NCBI GenBank assembly: GCA_934636305.1
Contig: CAKUAM010000020.1
Coordinates: forward strand, 1 to 27,772
Source: an uncultured Oscillospiraceae bacterium
GTDB lineage: Bacteria > Bacillota > Clostridia > Oscillospirales > Oscillospiraceae
Direction of reading: 5' to 3'
DNA length: 27,772 bases
Part shown: piece after piece, positions 6,449-14,277 of the stretch
How positions within the stretch are numbered: position 1 is the first letter of the stretch
Layout: each line of letters begins with the position of its first letter
Translations under genes and position numbers: made by a program
Notes under the pieces: model-generated
Told to the model about the DNA's origin: nothing
Database searches by the model: none
Seen by the model: only the letters and a program-made list of their open reading frames with translations

Positions 6449-8017
6449 ATGAAAAAACCGATCGTTCTTGTCATTATGGATGGTGTTGGCCGCGGCGATG
6501 GCGGCCCGGGCGATGCAGTCAAGCAGGCCAATACGCCGGTGCTCGACTCGCTGATGGCGACGTGCCCCATGACGTGGCTCAAGGCGCATGGCACGGCTGT
6601 CGGCCTGCCCACCGATGACGACATGGGCAACTCTGAGGTTGGCCACAATGCGCTCGGCTGCGGCCAGATCTATTCCCAGGGCGCGAAGCTTGTGCAGGAG
6701 TCCATTGAGTCCGGTTCTTTGTACCGCTCCAAGACCTGGAAGGAGCTGACGGACAACTGCCTGCACAATGGCAAGGCGTTGCATTTTATCGGCCTGCTGT
6801 CCGACGGCAATGTCCACTCCAATATTTCACACCTGATTGCCATGCTGAAAAAGGCGCGCGAGATGGATCTGAAGCGCGTCTACTGCCATGTTCTGCTTGA
6901 TGGCCGTGACGTGCCGGCGACGAGTGCGCTGGACTATGTGGATCAGCTGGAGAAGGTCCTGGCGGAGTTGAGCGACGCGGAGCATGAATATAAGATTGCG
7001 TCCGGCGGCGGCCGCATGGTCATCACCATGGACCGCTATCAGGCCAACTGGCCGATGGTCGAGATGGGCTGGCGCACGCATGTGCAGGCCGAGGGCCGTC
7101 AGTTTGCTTCTGCCAAGGAGGCCATTGAGACGTACCGCGCGGAAAACCCCGGCATGATCGACCAGGATCTTCTGCCGTTCGTTGTTGCGCATGACGGCAA
7201 GCCCGTGGCGAAGATTGAAAACGGCGACAGCGTGATTTTGTTCAACTTCCGCGGCGACCGCGCACAGGAAATCTCGCTTGCGTTCGACCGCAAGGACTTT
7301 GACAAGTTTGACCGCGGCGATTATACCGGCGTCAAGTTTGCCGGCATGCTGGAATACGACGGTGACCTCAAGATCCCGGAGCACTATCTGGTTGAGCCGC
7401 CTGTGATCCGCAACACGCTGACGGAGGTTCTCTGCAAGGCTGGCGTTCATGAGTATGCAGTCTCTGAGACGCAGAAATATGGCCATGTCACGTACTTCTG
7501 GAACGGCAACCGCTCCGGCAAGGTCGATGAGAACCTTGAGGTCTACGAGGAGATTCCGTCTGACGTCATTCCGTTCGATCAGGAGCCGGCAATGAAGTCT
7601 GTGGAAATTACGGATCATTTGGTTGCGGCTATGCAGTCCGGCAAGTTCCAGTTCCTGCGCTGCAATTATCCGAATGGTGATATGGTTGGTCACACGGGCG
7701 TCCTGCCGGCTGTGATTGCAGCCATGGAGTCTGTGGACGCGGCGCTTGGCCGGGTGAAAGAGGCTGCTGACAAGTATGGCTATACGCTGCTTATTACGGC
7801 GGATCACGGCAATGCGGATCAGATGACGGAGACGAAGAAGGGTAAGACCAGCGTGCGCACCGCGCACTCGCTCAACCCCGTTCCGTTCATCATTTATGAC
7901 CCGGATAACAAGTATGAGATCAAGGACGGCCACTATGGCCTGGCCAACGTTGCACCGACCGTTGTAAAGATGATGGGGCTGGAGGCCCCGGCGTGCTGGC
8001 AGCCGAGCATGATCTAA
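6449..8017 (+). CDS. gpmI: 2,3-bisphosphoglycerate-independent phosphoglycerate mutase
   Basis: 522 residues, close to the usual length of about 510. The enzyme interconverts 3- and 2-phosphoglycerate in cytosolic glycolysis through a phosphoserine intermediate, using two divalent metal ions (normally Mn). Seen here: an N-terminal metal Asp in VIMDG (D11), the catalytic Ser in GNSEVGHN (S62), the phosphatase-fold motifs NFRGDRAQE, NGDMVGHTG and ITADHGNADQM, and the substrate-binding LLDGRDVP. AGGAGG lies 8 bases before the ATG. It is probably monocistronic or read weakly into the next gene through the hairpin at 8031-8055. Confidence 0.98.
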   Translation: MKKPIVLVIMDGVGRGDGGPGDAVKQANTPVLDSLMATCPMTWLKAHGTAVGLPTDDDMGNSEVGHNALGCGQIYSQGAKLVQESIESGSLYRSKTWKELTDNCLHNGKALHFIGLLSDGNVHSNISHLIAMLKKAREMDLKRVYCHVLLDGRDVPATSALDYVDQLEKVLAELSDAEHEYKIASGGGRMVITMDRYQANWPMVEMGWRTHVQAEGRQFASAKEAIETYRAENPGMIDQDLLPFVVAHDGKPVAKIENGDSVILFNFRGDRAQEISLAFDRKDFDKFDRGDYTGVKFAGMLEYDGDLKIPEHYLVEPPVIRNTLTEVLCKAGVHEYAVSETQKYGHVTYFWNGNRSGKVDENLEVYEEIPSDVIPFDQEPAMKSVEITDHLVAAMQSGKFQFLRCNYPNGDMVGHTGVLPAVIAAMESVDAALGRVKEAADKYGYTLLITADHGNADQMTETKKGKTSVRTAHSLNPVPFIIYDPDNKYEIKDGHYGLANVAPTVVKMMGLEAPACWQPSMI

Positions 8018-8030
8018 GCTGGCAATTCTA

Positions 8031-8060
8031 CAGGCGGGGCATCCGGCCCCGCCTGCTTTC
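8031..8060 (+). terminator. Hairpin after gpmI, weak terminator
   Basis: CAGGCGGGGC pairs perfectly with GCCCCGCCTG over 10 bp around a 5-base loop. The following CTTTCCC is only partly T-rich, so termination may be incomplete and the downstream lipoprotein gene could receive read-through. Confidence 0.55.
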
Positions 8061-8079
8061 CCTGAGTTCGGAGGTCACT

Positions 8080-9594
8080 ATGCGAAAAATGCTCTTGTTT
8101 CTGATTCCTGTTCTGGTGCTGGCGCTGCTGTGCGCCTGCAATCGGGCCAGTGTGCCGCAGACGCCGGCAGCCGAACCGGAATCAGCTCCGCAGGCCGGGA
8201 CGCAGCCGGAGGAACAGCCGGATGCAGCTGCCCATATCCGCGTGCCGGATCGGACGCTCACTGCAGCGCACTATGCGGCGGATGTTTTTGAGCTGGCGCC
8301 TGTACGGCAGTATGGTTGTACGCTGGAGGGGCGGGAGTATGTGGGCTCCGACGCGGTAACGGTGCGCATGTACCGGGCCGCTGGCGGCGGCATTACCGGC
8401 GGCGTGTGTACGTATTACGACAAAACGCTGCCGGAGGGCACGACCATGCACTATTACACAGCGGGAAACCAGTGGGTGCATGGCGGATTGTCCGAGGGAA
8501 CATGTGCGGCGCGCTTTATTTATCTGGAGCAGCCGGATGGCGCGGGGACGATCCTGATCCTTCCGCGCACGTACACGCTGCGTGAGAATGATTCGCTGGA
8601 ATATCATCCGGAGCTGGACGGCACGCTCTCCATCACAAAAACAGTGGACGGCTGGCGTGTGACCATGCGCGCCTTTGGTCTGCAGGAGGGCCGCGTGGCG
8701 GACTGTATGACCGTTATGGCCGATACGCCGCTTCTTAGCTGGGATGCGGAGAACTGCGGCGATGTGTGGGGCTATCATACGCGCAATCTTTCGGCCAAGT
8801 GGTGCTATACCGGGTATTTCCGGCAGTCGCCGGATAATTATATCCCCACGGGGACGCAGTATTACTACCGCTGTGCGGCGTCATATCTGATCCGGGACAT
8901 GGTCAGAAAGATCCCGTCGGACAAGGCGGCAGCCGTGCTGACGGTTGCTATGCTCGATACCATGACCCAGCAGCAAAACAGCTATGGCTACTGGCCGACG
9001 ACGCCGGGCAGCGAGTGGCTGCAGGACGATTATGGAATTGGTCCTGGCTTTTATGACACGCGCTTCAATACGGATCTGCTGGAGGTCTACATTTCTGCCG
9101 CGCGCAGGCTTGGCATGGGAATGTTTGACGAGGCGATTGCGCGCTATGTGGGCTTTTTCAGCCAGATTGCGGACACCAGCCATATCTCCACAAAATCCGG
9201 CGGCTGGCTGATCCCGGACTACTGGTACCCGGGCGAGCTCCAGACGCCGCATACCTCGCTCAATCACCAGGCGTCCGAGTGTCTGGCTTTGTATCATGCG
9301 GCGGATCTTCTGCGGCGGGACGATCTGCGCGTGCTGGCGGACCGGATGCTGCTTGCCATTGAGGATACCGGCTCCGGCTGGGTAATGCCGGATCATAATC
9401 TTTATTACAGTGTCCTGCCGGACGGCACGTACCTGACAGGCGATTACCCGTATCTTACGTATAATGATCTGTATGCGCTGCGGAAGTATCTGACGGGCTT
9501 CGGAAAAGAACAGAACGAGACGCTGACCCTTCTGATGGATGAAAAGCTCATCTGGATGAGGGCAAATGGCGTGGCAGGCTATAAAACCGACTGA
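8080..9594 (+). CDS. Lipoprotein with a predicted helical C-terminal domain, function unknown
   Basis: 504 residues from the ATG at 8080, preceded by GGAGG; the longer upstream frame crosses the gpmI hairpin and lacks a ribosome binding site. MRKMLLFLIPVLVLALLCAC is a typical lipoprotein signal, lipidated most likely at C20 (LCAC). A Pro/Glu/Ala-rich linker (about 25-55) follows, then a beta-type region (60-270), then a helical part (270-500) with aromatic and Asp/Glu-rich motifs (YGYWPTTPG, GGWLIPDYWYPG, YPYLTYNDLYALRKYL). The latter recalls alpha/alpha-barrel carbohydrate-active proteins such as glucuronyl-epimerase or unsaturated-glycoside-hydrolase folds, but no family motif is certain. 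It should be anchored outside the membrane. Confidence 0.85.
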   Translation: MRKMLLFLIPVLVLALLCACNRASVPQTPAAEPESAPQAGTQPEEQPDAAAHIRVPDRTLTAAHYAADVFELAPVRQYGCTLEGREYVGSDAVTVRMYRAAGGGITGGVCTYYDKTLPEGTTMHYYTAGNQWVHGGLSEGTCAARFIYLEQPDGAGTILILPRTYTLRENDSLEYHPELDGTLSITKTVDGWRVTMRAFGLQEGRVADCMTVMADTPLLSWDAENCGDVWGYHTRNLSAKWCYTGYFRQSPDNYIPTGTQYYYRCAASYLIRDMVRKIPSDKAAAVLTVAMLDTMTQQQNSYGYWPTTPGSEWLQDDYGIGPGFYDTRFNTDLLEVYISAARRLGMGMFDEAIARYVGFFSQIADTSHISTKSGGWLIPDYWYPGELQTPHTSLNHQASECLALYHAADLLRRDDLRVLADRMLLAIEDTGSGWVMPDHNLYYSVLPDGTYLTGDYPYLTYNDLYALRKYLTGFGKEQNETLTLLMDEKLIWMRANGVAGYKTD

Positions 9595-9610
9595 GAGGGC
9601 AAATTATCTC

Positions 9611-9639
9611 TTGTGCTTTGCGGCAAAATCGGTTAAAAT
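9611..9639 (+). promoter_or_regulatory. Promoter of the yloU-fakA operon
   Basis: TTGTGC (9611-9616) and TAAAAT (9634-9639) are separated by 17 bases. The resulting leader of about 25 bases carries AGGAGG before the ATG at 9672. Confidence 0.6.
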
Positions 9640-9671
9640 GAAATGTATTTATCCCAGAAGGAGGAATCTTG

Positions 9672-10025
9672 ATGATCCGTATGAATACGGATGCCGGCCA
9701 GATCACGGTCGACAGCGCCGTTTATACCAACATCGCGGGCTATGCCGCGACAAACTGCTTTGGCGTCAAGGGCATGGCTGTGCGCTCCATGACGGATGGC
9801 CTGGTGCATCTGCTGCGCAGAGAGGCCATGGGCAAGGGTGTCAAGGTCACGTTCAATCCCGATAATTCTATTTGCATTGATCTGCATATCATGGTCGATA
9901 AGAGCGTCAACCTCAGCGCCATTGCTTCATCGATCGTGAGCGAGGTCCGCTATTTTGTCACGAAGTCCACGGGCACGAAGGTACGCGCCGTGAACGTTTT
10001 CGTCGATTCCATTTCTGTCGACTAA
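9672..10025 (+). CDS. yloU: Asp23/Gls24 family (YloU-like) protein
   Basis: 117 residues spanning one Asp23 (DUF322) domain: a GQITVDSAVYTNIAGYAA opening, a GVKGMAVRS segment, the KGVKVTFNPDNSICIDLHI strand pair and a C-terminal KVRAVNVFVDSI strand. The family is cytosolic or membrane-associated and linked to envelope stress. In Firmicutes yloU commonly precedes yloV (fakA), as here, with a gap of 43 bases. A TTG codon at 9669 is also in frame, but the ATG at 9672 is better spaced from GGAGG and is chosen. Confidence 0.9.
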   Translation: MIRMNTDAGQITVDSAVYTNIAGYAATNCFGVKGMAVRSMTDGLVHLLRREAMGKGVKVTFNPDNSICIDLHIMVDKSVNLSAIASSIVSEVRYFVTKSTGTKVRAVNVFVDSISVD

Positions 10026-10068
10026 TCTATTCACGCGCACATACAGGCGCTCACGGAGGTTAACCACC

Positions 10069-11727
10069 ATGATTAAGACCATTGACGGTGCGGCGTTCTG
10101 CCGGATGATGCTTTCTGCCGCAGCCGAGATCGAGCTGAACAAACAGAAAATCAACGAGCTGAACGTGTTCCCTGTCCCGGATGGCGACACGGGCACCAAT
10201 ATGAGCATGACGCTCGCAGCGGCGGGCAATGATCTGCGCCGCAGCGGCGTGACGCTGACAAAAGCGGCGGATCTGACGGCATCTGCGCTGCTGCGCGGTG
10301 CAAGAGGCAATTCCGGCGTCATTCTGTCGCTGCTGTTCCGGGGCTTCTCAAAGGCGCTCAAGGGCAAGGCGGAGGCGGATGGCGCGGACTTTGCCGCGGC
10401 GCTGACCGCAGGCGTAGAGGCGGCGTACAAGGCCGTCATGAAGCCGGCCGAGGGGACAATTTTGACCGTTTCGCGGCTGACGGCCGATGCCGCGCGCGAC
10501 CTTGCCGCGGAGAACAGTGAGATTGAATATGTGCTGATGCATGCCCTTGACACGGCCAGGGCTGCGCTGGACAACACGGTCAACCAGAACCCGGTCCTGA
10601 AAAAGGCCGGCGTTGTGGACGCCGGCGGTATGGGCTTCTGCCTGATTCTGCGCGGGATGCTCGAAAGCCTGCGCGGCAATGATGTGGTCTGCGAGGGAAC
10701 GGCGCAGGCGCACGAGGAGGCAGACTTTGCCCTGTTCGATTCTGAGGATATCACCTTTGCCTTTGATACGGTGTTCATCGTGCGCAAGCGCGAGGATATC
10801 ACATCGCTGGAGCCGCTGCGCGAGTACCTCGGCAGCATCGGCGACAGTCTTGTTATCGGTGAGGATGATGAAGCGTTCAAGGTGCATGTGCATACCAATA
10901 TCCCCGGTGACGCGCTCAGCGAGGCACAGAAATACGGCACGCTGGAGCTGGCGAAGATTGAAAATATGCGTCTGCAGCATGACGATCTGACCGCGGGGCG
11001 CAAGGCGCGCTCGACAGACGATCTGGAGGCGGTAGAGAAAGAGCTCGAGCGCGGCCCGGCAGAGCCGGACAAGCGCTACGGCAGTGTGGCCGTCTGCGCG
11101 GGCGCAGGGCTGGCAGGTGTGTTCCGGGATCTTGGTGTTGACGAGATCATCGAGGGCGGACAGACCATGAACCCCTCGACAGAGGATATTCTGAGCGCCA
11201 TTGAAAAGACGCCGGCAGAGATTGTCTTTGTGCTGCCCAACAACAAGAATATCATCATGGCTGCGCAGGCGGCGGCGGAGCTTGCTTCGCGCGAGGTTGT
11301 GGTGATCCCCACCAAGACCGTTCCGCAGGGAATCAGCGCGATGCTGTCGTTCGACGAGAGCATGGAGCCGGAAGATAACGAAGAAGCCATGACGGCCTGC
11401 CTGGACGGCGTTATGACCATGCAGATCACCTATGCTGCGCGCGACTCTGACTTTGACGGGTTTGATATCCACGCGGGCGATTATCTGGGGCTGTGCGACG
11501 GCGCGCTGCTGGGCACAACGCGTGATATTACGCAGATGCTGGAGAAAATGGCGGCGAAGGCAGCGGAGGAAGAAAAGGAGTTTATCAACATCTTCTACGG
11601 TGCGGATATTGACGAGGCCAGCGCGGAGCAGGCACTGGAAATTTTCAAGACGCATGCGCCGGACGCGGAGATCAATCTTGTGAACGGCGGCCAGCCGATC
11701 TATTATTATCTGATTTCTGCGGAATAA
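10069..11727 (+). CDS. fakA: DAK2-domain fatty acid kinase FakA-like (YloV)
   Basis: 552 residues, the usual length. The N-terminal DAK2 kinase domain (about 1-205) has the metal/ATP motif NVFPVPDGDTGTNM (residues 32-45) and LLRGARGNSGVILS. A middle domain and the C-terminal FakB-interacting domain (about 310-552; VAVCAGAGLAGVFRDLGVD, MNPSTEDIL, VLPNNKNIIMAA) follow. FakA phosphorylates fatty acids held by a FakB carrier, feeding exogenous acids into phospholipid synthesis; no fakB gene is in the window. Co-transcribed with the Asp23 gene and closed by the strong terminator at 11755. Confidence 0.93.
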   Translation: MIKTIDGAAFCRMMLSAAAEIELNKQKINELNVFPVPDGDTGTNMSMTLAAAGNDLRRSGVTLTKAADLTASALLRGARGNSGVILSLLFRGFSKALKGKAEADGADFAAALTAGVEAAYKAVMKPAEGTILTVSRLTADAARDLAAENSEIEYVLMHALDTARAALDNTVNQNPVLKKAGVVDAGGMGFCLILRGMLESLRGNDVVCEGTAQAHEEADFALFDSEDITFAFDTVFIVRKREDITSLEPLREYLGSIGDSLVIGEDDEAFKVHVHTNIPGDALSEAQKYGTLELAKIENMRLQHDDLTAGRKARSTDDLEAVEKELERGPAEPDKRYGSVAVCAGAGLAGVFRDLGVDEIIEGGQTMNPSTEDILSAIEKTPAEIVFVLPNNKNIIMAAQAAAELASREVVVIPTKTVPQGISAMLSFDESMEPEDNEEAMTACLDGVMTMQITYAARDSDFDGFDIHAGDYLGLCDGALLGTTRDITQMLEKMAAKAAEEEKEFINIFYGADIDEASAEQALEIFKTHAPDAEINLVNGGQPIYYYLISAE

Positions 11728-11754
11728 GGCAGAGCACTTGCGGCCAATCCTGTA

Positions 11755-11789
11755 TAAAAAATCCGAACCCCGTGGGTTCGGATTTTTTG
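11755..11789 (+). terminator. Strong bidirectional terminator after fakA
   Basis: AATCCGAACCC pairs with GGGTTCGGATT around a CGT(G) loop. The stem is preceded by a run of A and followed by TTTTTT, so it works as an intrinsic terminator on the plus strand and could also stop transcripts coming from the right. Confidence 0.9.
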
Positions 11790-11939
11790 TAAAATAAAGA
11801 GGATGCCTCCGGCAGCATGTCAGAAGCGGCCACGCCAGAATGAGCTGCCGCAAAGCAATGCCTCTTATCCGTTGTGCCCGCTTCTTCCTTTTCAGCCAGC
11901 TACTTGGGCGTTAGTCTTTTTTTGAACTGTCTCCGACGG

Positions 11940-11973
11940 CCCTATCTTTTCCGCCTTGCCGGAAAAGATAGGG
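11940..11973. repeat. 14-bp perfect inverted repeat
   Basis: CCCTATCTTTTCCG pairs with CGGAAAAGATAGGG around a 6-base loop. No T-run follows on the plus strand (GAGAAAAGG), so it does not look like a terminator for fakA; it is more like a repeat-element hairpin. Confidence 0.7.
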
Positions 11974-12143
11974 GAGAAAAGGGGCGCTAGGACGCGGTTG
12001 GTGCATGCTGCATCTGAATTTAGGCGGCAAACAGATCGGGTAGAAGTCATATCGCCCCAACACACCCTACCGGAGTCTTACTACGCGCCGCCCGTCATTT
12101 CGGCATCAAATCTGATAGCAGTTACAGTCTAATCACTGCAGAA

Positions 12144-12183
12144 AATCCGTACTGCCGACAAAATTTGCTAGGCAGTACGGATT
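12144..12183. repeat. 13-bp perfect inverted repeat
   Basis: AATCCGTACTGCC pairs with GGCAGTACGGATT around a 14-base loop. On the minus strand the stem is followed by TTTTC, so it might act as a back-up terminator for transcripts leaving proS. Confidence 0.65.
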
Positions 12184-12215
12184 CGCATTGGACTTTCATG
12201 CAACGCGGGAAAGAT

Positions 12216-12242
12216 CCAAGAAAACCGAAGCGGTTTTCTTGG
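12216..12242. repeat. 12-bp perfect hairpin with 3-base loop
   Basis: CCAAGAAAACCG pairs with CGGTTTTCTTGG around AAG. It is followed at 12257-12280 by a second stem (CCGGGGGA with TCCCCCGG). These adjoin in the central part of the repeat mosaic. Confidence 0.65.
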
Positions 12243-12297
12243 CCGCTTTAAGGGGTCCGGGGGAAATCGGAATCCCCCGGGCTCCCTCTTTCTTTGC

Positions 12298-12335
12298 CAT
12301 ACTTTCTTTCTCGGAGAAGCGAGAAAGAAAGTATG
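12298..12335. repeat. 16-bp perfect inverted repeat
   Basis: CATACTTTCTTTCTCG pairs with CGAGAAAGAAAGTATG around GAGAAG. It is the longest perfect stem of this block. A strong polypurine/polypyrimidine bias in each arm is notable. Confidence 0.7.
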
Positions 12336-12425
12336 AGTCGGTTCCGTTTTGAGAGGAGTAAGGGCGCAGAAAGGTATTGCACCAATAAGGGCGGTACACC
12401 GATGATATTGCATTTTTATAATTAT

Positions 12426-12459
12426 CCCCCGGGGAACTGCGCATGCAGGACCCCGGGGG
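12426..12459 (-). terminator. GC-rich hairpin just after proS, probable transcript end
   Basis: CCCCCGGGG pairs with CCCCGGGGG around a 16-base loop that itself contains GCATGC. It lies 13 bases beyond the proS stop on the minus strand. The tail on that side is ATAATTATAAAAA rather than a T-run, while on the plus strand ATTTTT follows after a short gap, so its efficiency as a proS terminator is uncertain. Confidence 0.45.
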
Positions 12460-12471
12460 TGAGAATTTTTC

Positions 12472-13908
12472 TTAGTATGCAATACCCCAGTAGATCATTT
12501 TCCTGGCGGGTTTGCCGCAGATCGGGCAGGTATCGCCCAGCTGCTCCTGATGAAGCGGCATGCAGCGCGAGGACATTCCGCCTTCCTCCTTCATCTTGAG
12601 CTCGCACGCAAGCTCACCGCACCACATGGTCTTGATGAAGCCGCCGTGCTCAGCCTGCAGCTTTTTCGCTTCCTCCAGCGAGTGTGCCTCAAAGATATGG
12701 CTGTCGAGATTCTGCTTAGCCTTCTCATACATGCCCTTCTGGACAAGCTCCAGCTGCTGCTGAACGGCTGTTTCCAGATCGGCAAGCGCAACAACCGTCT
12801 TTTCTCCATCGTTGCGGCGGACAAGAACGCACTGGCCGGCCTCAATGTCGCGCGGGCCAATTTCCACGCGCACCGGCACGCCCTTCATTTCATACTGGGC
12901 GCACTTCCAGCCCATGGAGTTGTCCGAGTCGTCAAGCTTGACGCGCAGACCGGCCTTGACCAGACGGTCTTTCAGCTCTGCAGCCTTTTCCAGAACGCCC
13001 TGCTTGTGCATGGCGACAGGCAGGACAATCACCTGAATGGGGGCGATCTTGGGCGGCAGGACAAGGCCGTTGTTGTCGCCGTGCGCCATGATGACAGCGC
13101 CGATCATGCGGGTGGTGGAGCCCCAGGAGGTCTGGAACGGATACTGCAGCTTGTTGTCGCGGCCGGTAAAGGTCACGTTGTAGGCGCGGGAGAATTTATC
13201 GCCGAAGTAGTGGGAGGTTGCGCCCTGCAGGGCCTTGTGATCCTTCATCAGGCATTCGACGGTGTAGGTGGCCTCCGCGCCGGCGAACTTTTCCTTTTCT
13301 GTTTTGCGGCCGGGAACCACAGGGATGGCGAGGACATTCTCAAAGAAATCCGCGTAGCACTTGAGCTGCTGTTCGGTTTCGTGCTGAGCCTCCTCGGCGG
13401 TTTCGTGGATGGTATGGCCCTCCTGCCACCAGAACTCTCTTGAGCGCAGGAACGGACGCGTCGTCTTTTCCCAGCGGATGACGGAGCACCACTGGTTATA
13501 GAGCATCGGCAGCTCGCGGTAGGTCTGCAGGACGCGGGACCAATGGTCGCAGAACATGGTCTCGGACGTCGGGCGGAAAGCAAGCCGCTCCTCCAGCTTT
13601 TCGCTGCCGCCCATGGTGACCCATGCAACCTCGGGGGCAAAGCCGTTGACCAGCTCCCCCTCTTTTTTCAGCAGGCTCTCCGGAATCAGAACCGGCATTG
13701 CAACGTTCTCGTGGCCGGTCTTTTTAAATTCGCCGTCCATAATGCGCTGGATATTTTCCCAGATTGCATAGCCATAGGGGCGGAGAATTGTAAAGCCCTT
13801 GACCGACGCGTATTCTACCAGCTCCGCCTTGCGGCAGATGTCTGTGTACCACTGGGCAAAATCGACCTCCATATCGGTGATCTGCTCCACTTTTTTGTCT
13901 TTCGCCAT
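12472..13908 (-). CDS. proS: Prolyl-tRNA synthetase, archaeal-type short form
   Basis: 478 residues from the ATG at 13908; an ATG two codons earlier (13914) sits only 3 bases from AAGGA, so the second start has better spacing. The protein charges tRNA-Pro in the cytosol. Class II motifs are visible: motif 1 around GFTILRPYGYAIWENIQ, motif 2 RWEKTTRPFLRSREFWWQEG, motif 3 in GSTTRMIGAVIMAHGD. The C-terminal zinc domain is marked by WCGELACELK, SSRCMPLH and TCPICGKPARK, and the chain ends in Tyr, as expected of the archaeal/eukaryote-like class that lacks the bacterial editing insertion. Many Clostridia have this type. A TTGACA at 13965-13970 may be its -35, with a poor -10. Confidence 0.97.
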   Translation of the reverse strand: MAKDKKVEQITDMEVDFAQWYTDICRKAELVEYASVKGFTILRPYGYAIWENIQRIMDGEFKKTGHENVAMPVLIPESLLKKEGELVNGFAPEVAWVTMGGSEKLEERLAFRPTSETMFCDHWSRVLQTYRELPMLYNQWCSVIRWEKTTRPFLRSREFWWQEGHTIHETAEEAQHETEQQLKCYADFFENVLAIPVVPGRKTEKEKFAGAEATYTVECLMKDHKALQGATSHYFGDKFSRAYNVTFTGRDNKLQYPFQTSWGSTTRMIGAVIMAHGDNNGLVLPPKIAPIQVIVLPVAMHKQGVLEKAAELKDRLVKAGLRVKLDDSDNSMGWKCAQYEMKGVPVRVEIGPRDIEAGQCVLVRRNDGEKTVVALADLETAVQQQLELVQKGMYEKAKQNLDSHIFEAHSLEEAKKLQAEHGGFIKTMWCGELACELKMKEEGGMSSRCMPLHQEQLGDTCPICGKPARKMIYWGIAY

Positions 13909-14015
13909 ATCCATTCATCCTTTCGGAAATACTTTTTCAGTCAATAACCTTATTTTATCACATCTGTCAAGCGTCTGTACATATGATGGGATACCTGAAT
14001 CAAGGAGCGTATGCT

Positions 14016-14189
14016 ATGGCAGTGTATTGCATTCCGCTGGACGCGGAGACGGAGAACTTCTATCTGAACGTGGCGCGCGCGGCGGGCCTGCCAATGGAAC
14101 AGGTGCTGCGCGACACGCTGTTCAAGCTGGCGGGGGAGCTGGCGCTGGAGGCGCTGGCGCGCCGCAATTCCAATTCAAAGGAGAGATAA
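14016..14189 (+). CDS. Small ribbon-helix-helix-like protein
   Basis: 57 residues from the ATG at 14016 (AAGGAG 9 bases before it; an upstream in-frame ATG at 13983 lacks a ribosome binding site). The pattern MAVYCIPLDAETENFYLNVARAAGLPMEQVLRDTLFKLA is that of a short beta strand followed by two helices, like RelB/DinJ or other MetJ/Arc-type antitoxins. No toxin gene follows: the next gene is the serine dehydratase with its own promoter. It may be a solitary DNA-binding protein or an orphan antitoxin. The assignment rests on pattern only. Confidence 0.65.
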   Translation: MAVYCIPLDAETENFYLNVARAAGLPMEQVLRDTLFKLAGELALEALARRNSNSKER

Positions 14190-14202
14190 AGCAGAAATAA
14201 GG

Positions 14203-14231
14203 TTGTTTTTCCCGGTCTTGTCTGCTACAAT
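14203..14231 (+). promoter_or_regulatory. Promoter of the serine dehydratase gene
   Basis: TTGTTT (14203-14208) and TACAAT (14226-14231) with a 17-base spacer, giving a leader of about 40 bases ending in GGAGG before the ATG at 14278. Confidence 0.65.
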
Positions 14232-14277
14232 GCGTATGATCATGCAATATCTGCAGAAAAACCGGAGGAAAATCATC

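Larger units (their letters stand above)
11790..12471. repeat. Gene-free mosaic of inverted-repeat elements
   Basis: About 680 bases between fakA and proS contain no supported gene but at least five perfect or near-perfect hairpins (listed separately). Short frames cross it, including a 104-codon minus-strand frame, but they read through the palindromes and have no family match. The make-up, including CTGTCTC-type motifs seen again at about 15670 and 27530, suggests dispersed intergenic repeats or the remains of small mobile elements. That they are multi-copy is inferred from internal similarity, not shown. Confidence 0.6.

Noticed and set aside
10348..11853. 501-codon minus-strand frame opposite fakA
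   Set aside because: Antisense shadow of fakA that also crosses the strong terminator at 11755-11789. No recognisable domain.
11790..12471. CRISPR array or tRNA cluster in the repeat-rich block
   Set aside because: The hairpins differ in sequence and are not regularly spaced direct repeats, and no tRNA cloverleaf or T-loop GTTCGA-type pattern in the right context was found.
12168..12482. 104-codon minus-strand frame behind proS
   Set aside because: It reads through three hairpins of the repeat block, is Pro/Arg/Lys-rich and has no family. Such frames are typical by-products of intergenic repeats.
13983..14189. Longer start for the small RHH-like protein at 13983
   Set aside because: No ribosome binding site before it, whereas AAGGAG is correctly spaced for the ATG at 14016, which also begins the recognisable pattern.
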